DNA from: Aquanectria penicillioides
Taxonomy: Eukaryota > Ascomycota > Sordariomycetes > Hypocreales > Nectriaceae
Direction: 5' to 3'
Length of the DNA stretch: 64,000 bases
Assembly (NCBI GenBank): GCA_003415625.1
Contig: PYIU01000002.1
Coordinates: forward strand, 5,270,001 to 5,334,000
Below, piece by piece: positions 23,687 to 35,833 of the stretch (its first letter is position 1; every line of letters begins with the position of its first letter). The notes beneath the pieces are model-generated. The model worked only from the letters and a program-made list of their open reading frames with translations. It ran no database searches and was not told where the DNA came from. Made by a program: the position numbers and the translations under genes.

Positions 23687-26600
23687 GTGCCCAGTGCCCC
23701 AGGCCAGGGAAGAAAGCGGATCAGCCGTGCGCTCTATGCATTTCCCTCTTGGTGGCTCGCGACGGTCGAACCCTTGTCCCTGCTGACGGCCGACTTGCCA
23801 GCCCTTCCCACCAACAAACCAGGACGAGATCAAGCTCGACTCGACTGCGACTTGCAAAAATGGAAACGGAACCTGGGAGGGAGGTGAGGGGGGGGAGGTG
23901 CGGGAGCGATCGCCCCAAAACCCCAGACGACACCACCACGACCCTCGCCTGTCCCCGTCCCCGTCCGTCCCCGCCCACGCACAGTTCCCGCGCGCACATC
24001 TCTTGTGCCCCAAGGAATCCGAAATGCAAGATATGAGAGACACCCACACACCAGAAGACCGCTGAGGAAACGCACCCGTCACCCGTCATTCGTCACTGGG
24101 CGCTCTGCCCTTCACCACCACCCCAGCAAGACATGGCCCTGCTTGCCATGCGCGCCTGGTGGCTCCCCAAGAGTGCGTCATGGATTCCCATGCCAGCGCC
24201 ATGCATCGCGATCCCGTCTCGTTGCCTTGCCTCCACTTGCAACGAGCTAACCAGCAGGACGGTCAACGAATGGCTCCTTTTTTTTTTTTTTTTTCCCTTT
24301 CCCCCTTGGGTCTCCTATAACGCCCAAGGGCCTTGGAATTAGTCCTTCAAACGAGATACGCGAGAAACAAGGCCCGCCGCGTCTGTTGGGTCTTTGGGCC
24401 CATTCGATGATCGCCTTTGCCCCTCCCCCTCGTGATGCTAGACTTCAACCCACTTAGAGTCTTAGCTTCGCACAGACACTCCCATCAGCTCCATACCCAC
24501 GAACCATCAAGCCACCATGCCAATTTTTGTTCCATCATACACTGACCAAATGTGTGGGTGGCTCTATCGATCAAATGCTGCACTCCGCGACGCCGCTCCT
24601 GGCGCAACGCTAACTGAGCCCCGCCACGCGCTGTTAGTGTTAGCCCTCCTCCCAAAAGTGTCTCGTTCCCAGCCTGCCCGTTTCCTCTTGGACCTCACTG
24701 GCTCTCGTATTGTCACCATTGTGGTTCTAAGCGTGTCCGTCATTCTCGTCAGGTCAGCCAGCGCATCATGACTGTGAGCTCGCCGTGCGCCCTCCTGGTG
24801 AGAATAGACTGTGAGTAGACCGAGTCCCCGAAACCTCGCCTTGCTCATCCTGGACGTTGGCCACGGCAAACAAGTAGACTAGGTGACTCAGCGTGGCAAC
24901 GTAATCTACCTTGCACTTACTGGCGGTTAGGCAACGAAGATCGTCCCTGAACGACTTATTGGCGTCGTATGAGATGACGACCTTCCGTCGCCGTTCAGAG
25001 TTTCCCGGCACGACACTCCGTTAGCTGGCCTGCATGTGAAACCTTGTTGAAGCTCCGGTTCCTAGTTTCATTGTCCACCTCGGCATTAATCTCAAATTTC
25101 GCCTCTCCCCTGGGTTGTCCTCCGTGCTGCCCGGTCTTCCGGTCAGTGTCCCGCAGTCATCTAACCCAAAGCTCGTCTCTCTTGCGAGGGACTCATCCGC
25201 CTGCCTTCTGCCTGCAGTGCAGTCCTCCCAACAGAGACAGTCCTGCTGAAAATAGATCATATTTGCTCCAGAAAACCGGGGCCTGCATTGCATCATCCTG
25301 AATTCCCATCCCTGCCTGGCTCCCATCGTCTCAAGCCCAAATGCGCAGTCTTGTGATATTCGGCCAGGCTTCTTAGCAAATACTGGGCAACACGGCCAAT
25401 CACGTCGATCCTTGGCCAACTCGTCTTCGCATCGTCTGGGGTCTGTTTGGCGCTGCAGGCCTGTCTCGGCCCTCGTTCCCAGACCCTTGCTCGGCTGGAC
25501 TGGCTGCTTGGACGCTATGTCCAGAGGGCGCCCCAAGCCCACAGCCGAACCCCTCCTCAGAACATGTTCCATTGTTACCGGCCTTTACCAGATACCGTAG
25601 GTGTCGCTTGTTCGACAGCGGTGTATCCCATGAAGCCCCTCATGCCCAGTCTAGCACCGACAGGACGAGCAACAAGTCCGTGTTCTGGGTAAGAGAATTG
25701 CAAAATGAGTGCAGGATCTTGTCCCAGAGAGGCATCTCCTCTTGGCTACGGCGTATGAACAGGCGGCCGCTCCCAGCTACCTACCGGTGAACGCCCCGGC
25801 CGCTTCTTGCCAGCTCCCGGGGGCTTTACCATCCGCGCAAGACACCGTCGATGCCTGCTGAAGACAGATACCACCGCGACGGGCGGGGATGCGAGGTGGC
25901 AGCGAGTCACCTCGTCTGCTCCACGCCACGCTGAGAAGACATTGGTCCCAGGCTCTAGCTCGCCCCTCGCCTAGCTTGCCCGCCTTTGATTGTGCGGCGC
26001 AGATGAGGTCAGACTGCAGTCAGGCTGGCTTTGTCCACTATCCTTCGACCCGCGTCTTCCTCGCTCGTCGAATGTCCTGCATTTTTTTGGTATTTCCCTT
26101 GCACCTCAGATGCATGTCGCACGCTAATCGCGACCCCGTGAGCCTTCCTCAGACGCGCCGCGTTATCGTGCTCCTTCTCGGGGGGTCACTTCGTAAACAT
26201 CCTGGGTTTAGTAGACAAACCGGCGTCATGGATTTCCCAATTCAGCATCCTGCTGCTGCCCCCGCCGTCACATGGATCGACAGCCGGCCCCAGAACGTTG
26301 CTCACCGGCGCAGCCACGCCAGCGTGAGATATTACCAATGTTCATATTCCCGTCCGGGAATGGCAAGTAGCCGGGACGGACGAGCACCTAACACCACGCC
26401 AGAGTCCAGATAGTCGCCCTCAACTCGAGTAAGGTAGGACAAGGACGTGCTGTATGCGTCCAGCTGCAGCCCTGGGTCCACAGCCGCCCCTCAAATCGCC
26501 CGGGGCACACCACAGTATAGTGCTTTCAAGGCAATCTCTCCCATGCCCTCTGCCACGGCGCCTGCATCCAACGAATGTTTCCCGTTGTTGGCCGCCAGAC

Positions 26601-29600
26601 GCCAACTCCTTGCCGACTGGTGCGCGTCACGACCAAGCGGGTCCCCAAGGGGCCTGACATGGTGACACGGATCTTCCTCTCCACGCATCTCAACATTGCG
26701 ATTGCCGACACCGTCTCATCGACTCATTGCGGGAGTGTGGAGGTGATGCCAAGCATCGACCAAAGAAACCCCATCCCGGGCGCACGTCCATTGCCCACTG
26801 TGCCATGCGAAAAACCAGGTGCATGAGGAGCTTCTTCTCCTTCCAAGCGCCCGTCATGGCTGGTCCAACACCGGTCGAGACCTTCTCTCAACCCAGCTGG
26901 TCCTCGCGAGGACTGTAGTATTCAGTAGAATATGAAAACAGGCTGCAGGGATCTTCGCGACTGCAACGGCGGATCCAAGTTCATGGCCAAGGTCACCCCG
27001 TCCGTGATTGGCCTTGTGCCCCGAATCCTAGCCGTTGGTGACATGAATTCCGCCGCCACAGCTGAAACTTGGCCTTTAATATTGGGCCCCTGTACCAAGG
27101 GCCGTCCCAAAGAGGAACCCTGCCGAGAAGGATATTCAATAGAAACCCCAGGCGAAAGCCATGGTTCAATAAAGCTTGTCAAGCTGTCCCAATCGCGCAA
27201 CGTTCTAGCAGGCCAGTTTCGGCCGACTCGGCTCAAGGATATGGAAGGTTTTCGGACTTGTCCGGAACCAGTCAACAGCTAAGCAACTCTTCATCGGGAC
27301 AAGGGGGCGGCGATGTCGTATATCGCTCTCCTGTGTGGTCTCCAAAAGAGGCTTTTTTTTTTCTATTTGTTGCGCAAATACGCAAACAGGGATGGGCAGC
27401 AGGCCACGATACAACCTGAGACCAGCCATAGACAATGCGATAGAGTTGGCCCTGTTGGGTTGGAAGGTTGGTTCCAAAATGTCCCACTTGGGACGGCCAA
27501 GTTCTTGGGCCCTCCTGGATGGCAGGCTGCTCTCTGTGTGGCTTCAGCCCTGCTGAGATGGAACTTGCCCGTTTCATCTCTTAAGTTGGCCCTTTGTAGG
27601 GTTTCTTTGTAACGGCCATGTGACCATCTAGTTGACAGTCATAGAGAGGGAAATGCAAGTCATAACCACCTGCAGCTCCGTTCCGGTGGTTGTCATGCTC
27701 CACTCTTAGGCGAAGTCGAGAGGTAGTGTTAGTGGTGTCCAAGTTGAAGACTTGGTCCGCGTGAAGGACTCGTGAGTCGTCAGAGCAAGTTGGGATGGAT
27801 GGTCTCCGTGGTCTCCCTGTCTGCCAAGATGCTTCGAAGCCCTTGAAGGTGCTTATTCCCGCGTTTCCATTGGTCGCCGCTATTGGATGCATCATGAGGC
27901 CGGCAGAGCAGCCCACCATCAACATGCACATGGGCCAACTAGCCCACACCACCAAAAGGTAATTCACTGCAAATACGTTGCCCTGCGACCTCCGAATGAG
28001 CCGGGTCACACCAGCGTGGGTCCAGTAGCCGGCCGGAATGCAGTCACAACTGGTAAAGAATAAGCTGCGAGGGATCTGACCCCGCGCCCTCCCTGATGCT
28101 GAGGGTGGATTTCTGTGCATCAAAACTGCGGACGCTATTCCTGAAACTCGGTCTTGCAGCAGCACCCAACCTGCGTAAATATGGCACCTCTATCTGTGGG
28201 GGTCAGATTTGAAGCATAGTATATTCCTCTGGCTGTAATTCATTACGCCAGTTCAACCCGTAAGGGTTGACCTTGCAACGCTCATGCCCGCTTGAAATTA
28301 AGTATACAGGGCAATCCTGGAAATCCAAAACGCCTCATGATTTCTATAATTTTGCCATCCAAGAGATATATGAGATTTTCGGCCCATGACACAGTGAAAT
28401 CTTGCTGCCTCTCATCAAATTTAAGCAACTTTCCAAAGTGCCTATTATTGCCATTGTAGTTCGCCGTCAGTGAGAGATTAGGTTGGTCATGAGCAATCTT
28501 GTCAATGTCTTCCTAGCTGCACATCCAAACGTTTTCAGCAAGGCGGAGAGACCCTTAGAGCTGCCGATTTCCGTTACGTCGTATTTTCTGAGAATATATG
28601 ACATCGTAGATGATGGATGTCGTCCAAGCGCTATGCTTGGTGACATAGCAGGCGGAGACAGGTGTTCCGTGGCTACTATCACACCGACTTCTGGTCGCTC
28701 ACCATAAGCATCTGACAACAGTGCGCGTATGACGTTGCAAGACGAGAAGGCTCAGACATTTCGGAGTAGACGGATTGCGTTGCAAGGCGGCTTGGTGATC
28801 TCGGCTATGTGCTTCGCCACAATGAGACCTAAGTCCGTGATTCCAGAACCCTCGTAAGTTAATGCTTGGTCTCGGAACAGTGGAGAACGCGTCACCCCAA
28901 CGTACATGATCCTCGCTTGTACATTACTAACTCTTGATCCCGGTGGTTTACAGCAGAGTGTTCAATTGAGCTCCTTCAAAGACACCCATCCTGATTGAGA
29001 TCGTATTGGAGCTGTCTGGACCTTCAAGCTGTAAGCACTAAAAGCCCTAGAGTGTCAGCGTTCATTCCCGATTAGGGAGCACCGTCGGTAATTCTGGGCA
29101 TCTCGTTCGATCTTTCAAGTTTCGAGTTGAGCACCATGCAATAATACCCATCGTTCCGCTTGGAAGTCACAATATAGTCCTTGCCAGTCAAATCCAACTC
29201 AAGAGCGCGAATGCAAATGTAAGAGCAACAAGTAGCAAATTTCAATCGTCAATTGATATTTTATCGTCATAACTGCGATTCCGGGTCGCAATCCTGTAGT
29301 CGTTGTCATAGTTCGCAATATGATGTGTTACGGAAAGTTGAGGCTCAACTGGGAGCCAATGTTGGTTGACCTCACCATCGGTATGGATCACGTGACTCTA
29401 CTAAGGTCATGTGACATGGAAGCAAACAGTCCTAGAATGATGAAAATGAGCTTCATTTCAAACTATAGAGAATAAATTAATCAGCGAACAAAGAAGCACA
29501 ATAATTCAATCCAACACCTGGATTTTTGAAGCTGACCAAGTGTTGACAAGTAGCTCAGTCTGAGAGATCTCATATCGATAAGAAGCGCACTAGCCGCTTT

Positions 29601-29679
29601 GATCTGCCCGTCAGAACTCAACGAGATTCTTTTCAACGTCTGCACATTAAGTCGTACTCTAGAGCTTGAGCAAGTCAAC

Positions 29680-32600
29680 ATGACGAGTCTAAAACGAGCA
29701 CACGACTCCGATGCTCTAGCATCAAACATCTCCAGTAAGGTCTATGTGCGCTCAACTCGAAGCGGCAAGGTCCAAAAAATCGTGAGGGAGGTCTACCTTC
29801 GAACCGACATCCCATGCTCCTCCAAGCTCTGCAAAGCCTGTCTTCAGGATGCACCAAGGAATGCCGCACAAGAGGGTAAGTTTCAAATTCACTTATTAAC
29901 TCATACCCAGCTAATAAAACGTGTAGTTCAGCCGTTTGTCCTCTCAGACAAGCCTGCAGGGACAAAGACTTTCCCACAGGGACATTACCTGGTTCCAGAC
30001 ACAAATGCCTTGCTGAACGCCATGGATCTCTTTGAACAGAGCTCGAGCTTCTACGACGTGATCATTCTGCAGACCGTTCTAGAGGAGTTGCGAAATAGGT
30101 CATTGCCCCTATACAATCGGCTAGTCGGGTTAACGAAGAGTGAGGACAAGAGATTTTACGTCTTCTTCAATGACTTCCGCCTGGAAACATTCATTAAACG
30201 AGAGGCTAATGAATCCGTGAATGATCGAAACGATCGGGCTGTTCGACGCGCTGTCAAGTGGTATGGGGAGCATTTGGCACAAACCAAAGCAAAGAAGGTT
30301 CCGGCTGTGGTTATGCTCAGCGATGACCAAGATAACCTTCGGAAAGCCAAGGAAGACGGCATCAATGCGTCAACTCTCAGGGACTATGTCAGTGGCCTTG
30401 AAGACGGCGAAAGATTGCTTGACATGGTAGCCGAGTCCCAGAACCATGGAGGGTTCAAGAAGCCAGGCGAGATGTTGTATCCGGAATATTTTACCTTGTC
30501 AAAGATGATGACTGGCGTCAAGGCTGGATTGATGCATCAGGGAATTTTCAACGTTTCCCCTTACAACTATCTTGAGGGCTCTATCAAGGTTCCGGCTTTC
30601 CCCAAGCCTCTATTAGTCCTAGGCCGCGAGAACATCAACCGTGCCGTCGACGGAGATGTTGTGGTAGTCGAGGTTCTACCCCAAGATCAGTGGAAGGAGC
30701 CGTCTACAAAGATCATTGAGGAGGAGGCTATAACGAAGAACGAGAATGCAGACGCAGAAGAAGGTCAGGATTTTGTCTCAGAGAAGGAGCGGAAGGCCCT
30801 CCAGGAACAGGTCAAAAAGACGCAAAAGAGCACTTCAGAAAGTCGTCCACAGCCAACAGCAAAGGTCATCGGTGTTATCAAACGTAACTGGCGTCAGTAC
30901 GTTGGTCATATCGATCCCTCGTCTGCCAGCAAGTCTTCAAGCCAGGGACGCAAGCAGGACAATGTCTTTCTCATCCCTATGGACAAAAAGATTCCCAAAA
31001 TCCGCCTACGCACGAGACAGGTTTCTGAGCTACTTGGCAAGCGACTTCTCGTTACCATTGATGCGTGGGAGCGAGACTCTAGACACCCCGTTGGTCACTT
31101 CGTTCGATCTCTTGGAGAGCTAGAGACAAAGGCTGCTGAAACCGAGGCCTTGCTTCTAGAATGGGATGTGCAATATCGGCCATTTCCCAAAACTGTCCTT
31201 GACTGTCTTCCCAGAGAAGGCCACGATTGGATCGTACCGGCTAGCACTGAAGATCCTGGATGGAGGGATAGAGAGGACTTGCGTGGGCTCCTTATTTGCA
31301 GTATCGATCCCCCAGGTTGTCAGGATATTGACGATGCTCTGCACGCCAGAAAGCTTCCCAACGGAAACTTCGAGGTCGGTGTCCACATTGCCGATGTTTC
31401 ACACTTCGTCAAGCCAGCCAACGCCATGGACACTGAGGCGAGTATCCGCGGTACCACTGTCTACCTAGTTGACAAGCGTATCGACATGCTTCCTCCCCTT
31501 CTTGGAACGGACCTTTGCTCCCTGAAGCCATACGTGGAGCGGTATGCCTTCTCTGTACTCTGGGAGCTTGACGAGAACGCCGACATCGTCAGCGTTCGTT
31601 TCACCAAGTCCGTGATCAAGTCTCGCGAGGCCTTCAGCTACGAACAGGCTCAGCTTAGAATCGACGACAACTCTCAGCAGGATGATCTCACCAACGGAAT
31701 GCGCATGCTGCTTGCTCTCTCCAAGAAGCTCAAGAAGAAGCGAATGGATGCCGGTGCCCTCAGCCTGTCGTCCCCTGAGGTGAAGGTTCAGACCGAGTCT
31801 GAGACATCCGATCCCATTGACGTCAAAACGAAGCAGCTCCTCGACACAAACTCACTTGTCGAAGAGTTCATGCTTTTCGCCAACGTCAGCGTTGCCGCGA
31901 AGATCTACGACGCTTTCCCCCAGACTGCCATCCTCCGTCGCCACGGTGCTCCTCCTAAAACCAACTTTGATGAGCTAGCCAACCAGCTCCGTACCAAGCG
32001 TGGCCTGGAACTTCGCACCGACTCCAGCAAGGCTCTCGCCGACTCTCTAGATCAGTGCGTGGACGAGAAGGATCCCTTCTTCAACACTCTTGTCCGCATC
32101 ATGGCCACCCGTTGCATGATGAGTGCTGAGTATTTCTGCTCGGGCACCCAGGCATACCCTGAATTCCGCCACTATGGTCTCGCCTCTGAGATCTACACTC
32201 ACTTTACTTCCCCTATCCGCCGTTACGCCGATCTCCTCGCCCATCGTCAGCTCGCTGCCGCCATCGGCTACGAGGCTGTCCATCCCACTGTTCGCAGCCG
32301 AGGCCGCCTCGAGGCTGTCTGCAAGAACATCAATGTGCGTCACCGAAACGCCCAGATGGCTGGTCGTGCCAGCATCGCGTACTACGTTGGTCAAGCCCTC
32401 AAAGGCAAGGTCGCCGAGGAGGAAGCTTTTGTTATGAAGATCTTCAGCAACGGATTCGTTGTCCTTGTCCCACGATTCGGCATTGAGGGTCTCATCCGCC
32501 TCAGGGATCTTGCCGAGCCCGAGCCCGAGGCTGATTTCGATGCTGAAACCTACACGCTAACGACCAAGGGCGCCAGGGAAGTCAAGGTGGAACTGTTCCA

Positions 32601-32682
32601 AAAGGTCATGGTTAGGGTCCATGACGAGAAGGACGAGGCAACGGGTAAGAGAGGAGTAAAGATGGAGCTGCTTGAGGCGTAG
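29680..32682 (+). CDS. DIS3: Exosome catalytic subunit DIS3/RRP44 (3'-5' exoribonuclease and PIN endonuclease)
   Basis: Two exons, 29680-29875 and 29927-32682, give 983 residues. The start is the first in-frame ATG. A CR3 motif has Cys46, Cys51 and Cys54, spaced as in yeast Dis3, where it helps anchor the PIN domain to the exosome. The PIN endonuclease domain follows with acidic residues at Asp90 (YLVPDTN), Glu119 (VLEEL), Asp168 (NDRNDRA) and the SDD near 198. Two cold-shock-like domains lead to the RNB exonuclease domain (about 480-850), with the metal-binding IDPPGCQDIDDAL near 525-537, IADVSHF, and HFTSPIRRYADLLAHRQ. A C-terminal S1 domain ends the protein. It degrades and processes RNA in nucleus and cytoplasm. 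The intron is 51 nt, a multiple of three without a stop. The gene converges with the GNL3-type GTPase gene, with 199 bp between stops. Confidence 0.96.
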   Translation: MTSLKRAHDSDALASNISSKVYVRSTRSGKVQKIVREVYLRTDIPCSSKLCKACLQDAPRNAAQEGKFQIHLLTHTQLIKRVVQPFVLSDKPAGTKTFPQGHYLVPDTNALLNAMDLFEQSSSFYDVIILQTVLEELRNRSLPLYNRLVGLTKSEDKRFYVFFNDFRLETFIKREANESVNDRNDRAVRRAVKWYGEHLAQTKAKKVPAVVMLSDDQDNLRKAKEDGINASTLRDYVSGLEDGERLLDMVAESQNHGGFKKPGEMLYPEYFTLSKMMTGVKAGLMHQGIFNVSPYNYLEGSIKVPAFPKPLLVLGRENINRAVDGDVVVVEVLPQDQWKEPSTKIIEEEAITKNENADAEEGQDFVSEKERKALQEQVKKTQKSTSESRPQPTAKVIGVIKRNWRQYVGHIDPSSASKSSSQGRKQDNVFLIPMDKKIPKIRLRTRQVSELLGKRLLVTIDAWERDSRHPVGHFVRSLGELETKAAETEALLLEWDVQYRPFPKTVLDCLPREGHDWIVPASTEDPGWRDREDLRGLLICSIDPPGCQDIDDALHARKLPNGNFEVGVHIADVSHFVKPANAMDTEASIRGTTVYLVDKRIDMLPPLLGTDLCSLKPYVERYAFSVLWELDENADIVSVRFTKSVIKSREAFSYEQAQLRIDDNSQQDDLTNGMRMLLALSKKLKKKRMDAGALSLSSPEVKVQTESETSDPIDVKTKQLLDTNSLVEEFMLFANVSVAAKIYDAFPQTAILRRHGAPPKTNFDELANQLRTKRGLELRTDSSKALADSLDQCVDEKDPFFNTLVRIMATRCMMSAEYFCSGTQAYPEFRHYGLASEIYTHFTSPIRRYADLLAHRQLAAAIGYEAVHPTVRSRGRLEAVCKNINVRHRNAQMAGRASIAYYVGQALKGKVAEEEAFVMKIFSNGFVVLVPRFGIEGLIRLRDLAEPEPEADFDAETYTLTTKGAREVKVELFQKVMVRVHDEKDEATGKRGVKMELLEA
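29876..29926 (+). other. Frame-preserving 51-nt intron in DIS3
   Basis: The donor GTAAGT and acceptor GTGTAG bracket a 51-nt intron. Since it has no stop in frame, unspliced RNA would still be translated, with 17 extra residues between the CR3 motif and the PIN domain. Splicing restores QEVQPFVLSDKPAG, which fits the family, so I treat it as an intron. Confidence 0.8.
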
Positions 32683-32881
32683 ATAGGATAGGTTTATTAA
32701 GAAGCCGATTGAAATCACATGGTGGAATCTACAATCACAAAACGAGAAAGGAGTTAGGAAATAGAATGTTTATAAAGGTATATGCACGGTCTATTCCGTA
32801 TTACCAGCAACCTTGAAACGCCGAACTTTCTTTGGAAAAATCATGTACCAACCGTCATATCAGAACCAACCGCCTTTTCTT

Positions 32882-34595
32882 TTACTGCTCCATAGCATCG
32901 TCGTTGTTATCGGCGTTATCGTCGCCCCACAGGCCCTCCAGCTTGAACTCGGCGGCCCACTCAGTAACAATCTGCTTCTGGTCGGGGGCAACCTCGTCTT
33001 CGCCTGCATTCTTCACAGCAGACTTGGCCGGCGCAGCATCGGACTCAACAGCCAGGGCAGGAGGGTCAACCCAGCCCTGGATGCGGCCGTCACGCCAGTC
33101 GGTAATGACGGTCATGGCAGCAGCATTGATGTTGGGAATACCACCCCTGCCAATGCGGCCACGCTTGCGGGCAACCTGAACAAGGAAATCGGTTGTAGTA
33201 TCGCCATCGGAGCGGCTGGGGAGAAGTGCGGGGATATCGTAGACATCAGTGAGCTTCTGCATAAGCTCGGAGGAGGAGAGACGCTTGAGGAGGAGGGAGA
33301 TGGCTGGGATGGGATCGTCGATCTGCTTGGGAGGGACGGCGTTGAGGAGGACGAGGTGAGCGTGAGCCTCGGTGGCGTTCTTCAAGTTCACAAGACCGCC
33401 AGTCTGGATAGAGGAAGACGACGGGAAGACGACACCGGGGGAGTCGAGGAGAGTGAGCTTGCTGTCAATCTTGACGGATCGGATGCTAGTAGTAACACCA
33501 GCCTCTGCACCAGCGGGGCATGCCTTGGAAGAGCTGCCACCCTTTCCACTCATGCGTGACAGGAGCGCGTTGATAACAGAGCTCTTACCCACGTTGGGAT
33601 ATCCAATAACACCGACGGACACAGCGCGTTTGAGTTGGCGGCTAGCAGCAAAGCTCTTTAAAGCCTTGAAGAGAGTAGCAGATGTGCTCTGAACAGTCAA
33701 ATCGCGGTGGTTGAAGGTGTGGGCGTTGGAGGCGGCGTTGGAAGCTCGCAGAGGGAGAGTGGGGAAATATCGGCGAAGGTAGACAAGCCAGTCGCGCAGG
33801 ACCTTGGGGGGACCAGATCAACCTTGTTGAGGATAAGGATGAGCCTCTTGCCACCGGACGCAGCGGCCATGACGTTGCGCTCAACCTCACGGGAGCGAGT
33901 AGCCTCGGGGTCGCGGGCATCGAGAACGTAGAGGACGACATCAGCCTGCTCAACAACCTGCTTGAAGACCTTGTCATAGGTCTTGCGGGAGGTAGCTTGA
34001 CCAATAGACATGTCACCGCCGTGTTCGTTGCCGGAGTCATCGCTTTCGTCGTCCTCGTCCATTTCATCGTCGTTGGCGAGTTGTTGGTCATATTTGGCAG
34101 CAGCACGACGAGCGCTGGCAATGAGGGCGGCCATGGGGTTTGACTCGTCAACATCCTCGTCCATGTCCTCATCATCCATTTCCTCAACGTCGGCCTCCTC
34201 GAGATCGGCATCCTCCATGACTTCGACATCCTTGGTGGCGCCTGTCTTGGCGGCCTTGGCCATCTCTTTTTTCTTTTGAGCCTCCTCGGCCTTCTTCTGG
34301 CGCTTCTCTTCAATTTCCTGGAGCAACCTGTCCTTGTAAGGGAAGAGGTTAGGGATACCAGGGTCCTTTTTCAGTTTTGATCGCCATTCTGGGTTCTTCT
34401 TTGCAAGCTTGCGGTCCTTTCTTTGCTTTGCGGCCGATGCCTTCTCGATCTTGTGGCGGAGACGAGTGGTCCCGCGCTTGGACTTGGGCTCTGAATTACC
34501 GGGTTAGCAAACAAGGACCTTGCTGTAACCAATTTTAAACTGAAACAGGATTCGATAGGCAACTCACTCTTCGGTTTGTTAATTGAGCCGGCCAT
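32882..34595 (-). CDS. NUG1: Nucleolar GTPase, GNL3/Grn1 (Nug1) family, ribosome assembly (frame break at 33806-33811)
   Basis: Exon 1 is 34595-34568 and exon 2 is 34490-32882, with a 77-nt intron (GTGAGT...TTCAG). The N-terminus is the basic GNL3 domain (KRGTTRLRHKIEKASAAKQR), followed by a coiled, Lys/Glu-rich stretch and an acidic block. The GTPase is circularly permuted, as in this family: G4 (LNKVD, about residue 231) precedes G1 (GYPNVGKSS, about 310) and G3 (DSPG, about 360). Such proteins act in pre-60S ribosome maturation and export in the nucleolus. The frame breaks after VDLVPP at a C6 run (coding strand 33811-33806). One extra C joins it to KVLRDWLVYLRRYFPTLPLR and gives 545 residues with the family spacing. 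The C-terminus is acidic. Family assignment is firm, but the choice between Nug1 and Grn1 orthology is less so. Confidence 0.88.
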
Positions 34596-35824
34596 CGTGA
34601 TTCAGTTTGGATGAAGACGTTGGCTTGACTGGACCTATGGGATATGGAGAAACCAATTTTCTGGCTGGGTAAAAAAATTAAGTGGGATGTCGATTCTGCC
34701 GGCTTTTTTTCTTACACCGCTTTTCGGTGTACCCCACATTGCCGACTGCTGTGAAAAAAATCTGGACAAATTTGGCTTAGTGCATCAGGACCTCTCAAGC
34801 TGCCAAGAGAACAGAGCTAAATCGCAACCACGGTATGAATTACTTGGCCAAATAATCTTACAGTTCCTCAAGTTGTGGGGTTAAATATACGACATTCGTG
34901 TCGGATCCTACGGTTTTTACAGTATCCCAAGTCCATGAGAATTTGGTCCTTCATTGCCTTGTGTTACCTCTTGCGTTGCTTGCACTCCAGTCGGTGGTTC
35001 AGTTGGCCGACTTCTCAATGGGAACAAGTGGTCAAAAAGCACAACTTCGATTGCTGTTTACATGTAAAGTCTTCGTACTTCTTCGTAGATGAAAGACAGG
35101 GTTCCAATCCTCTACAGGTCCCTCGTCCTTGTTAGTGCCAAGACCTTCCAGAGTGTCCCATGTCGTCAAGGCATTACCCACTCCAACCGTCTTCTAAAAT
35201 AAGCCAAGCCATACGAACCTCAGTAGAAACATCGCCCCCCACGCTATAATAAATCATATCTTCTTTATCCAATGCCAAAGAAACGTTGTTGGCGAAGATG
35301 TTCCTTATCGCACCCACTCGGGTCTGCCTCGGCATTTCTACCATTTGATTGGGTTCGAAACGCGACGGACATCCAATGAAACCCGAGTCCCGAAACCCGA
35401 CAACCATCACACCGACCTAGACCTCGCGAACATGGATACCGAAACATATTCACGATGACGTTGAATAAAAACTACTTTCAGGGCCCCGGGATCGGGTGGA
35501 AAACTGTGTCGGGATCGGAGTGGCCCTGTCATTTTAACAGATGGTTCGTAGCGTTGTCGAAGATGATTGTAAAGTGCGTGTCAAGTTTCATCGAGTGATG
35601 CGGTAGCTTGGTCCCAGCTGGCCCGGTTTATGAAGGGCATCGGCTACAAGCCTCACAAGGATGGGGCATTGCATGATATGAGAAGGTGTGTACCGAAGCG
35701 ATTTCGGCTTTACATTTGGGCCCCTGATCTGTGATAGCGTACTTAAATCTAGCTCCATCCCATCTTCATGTGTCCCCATGTACATTGAATTCGCTATTTT
35801 CCCAGTAATTCTACAGTGCTCTCT
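34596..35824. other. Divergent promoter region between the GTPase and aminotransferase genes
   Basis: This 1.2-kb gap separates two divergently transcribed genes and should hold both promoters. A minus-strand frame ending near 35174 (with MPRQTRVGAIRNIFANNVSL) is non-repetitive but short and unsupported. I see no other structure. Confidence 0.5.
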
Positions 35825-35833
35825 ATGTTCATC

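Larger units (their letters stand above)
22501..29679. other. Gene-poor region upstream of DIS3
   Basis: I recognise no gene over these 7.2 kb. Several frames of 50 to 190 codons exist on both strands (for example minus 27581-28165 and plus 25889-26413), but they show no family motif, no consistent third-position bias and no clear exon structure. The segment from about 28.2 kb to 29.6 kb is more A+T rich and includes the DIS3 promoter. A decayed gene or an unannotated RNA gene cannot be ruled out. Confidence 0.5.

Noticed and set aside
27581..28165. 194-codon minus-strand frame
   Set aside because: It is the longest frame in its region but shows no family motif, no C-ending codon preference like the real genes here, and no splice context. 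I leave it uncalled, not excluded.
28200..29500. A+T-richer stretch considered as a repeat degraded by RIP
   Set aside because: I see no obvious excess of TpA over CpA/TpG loss and no repeat partner in the window. Ordinary promoter DNA explains it.
29599..29679. Earlier in-frame start for DIS3
   Set aside because: The upstream open stretch has no ATG in frame. The first in-frame ATG is at 29680 and matches the usual N-terminus spacing to the CR3 motif.
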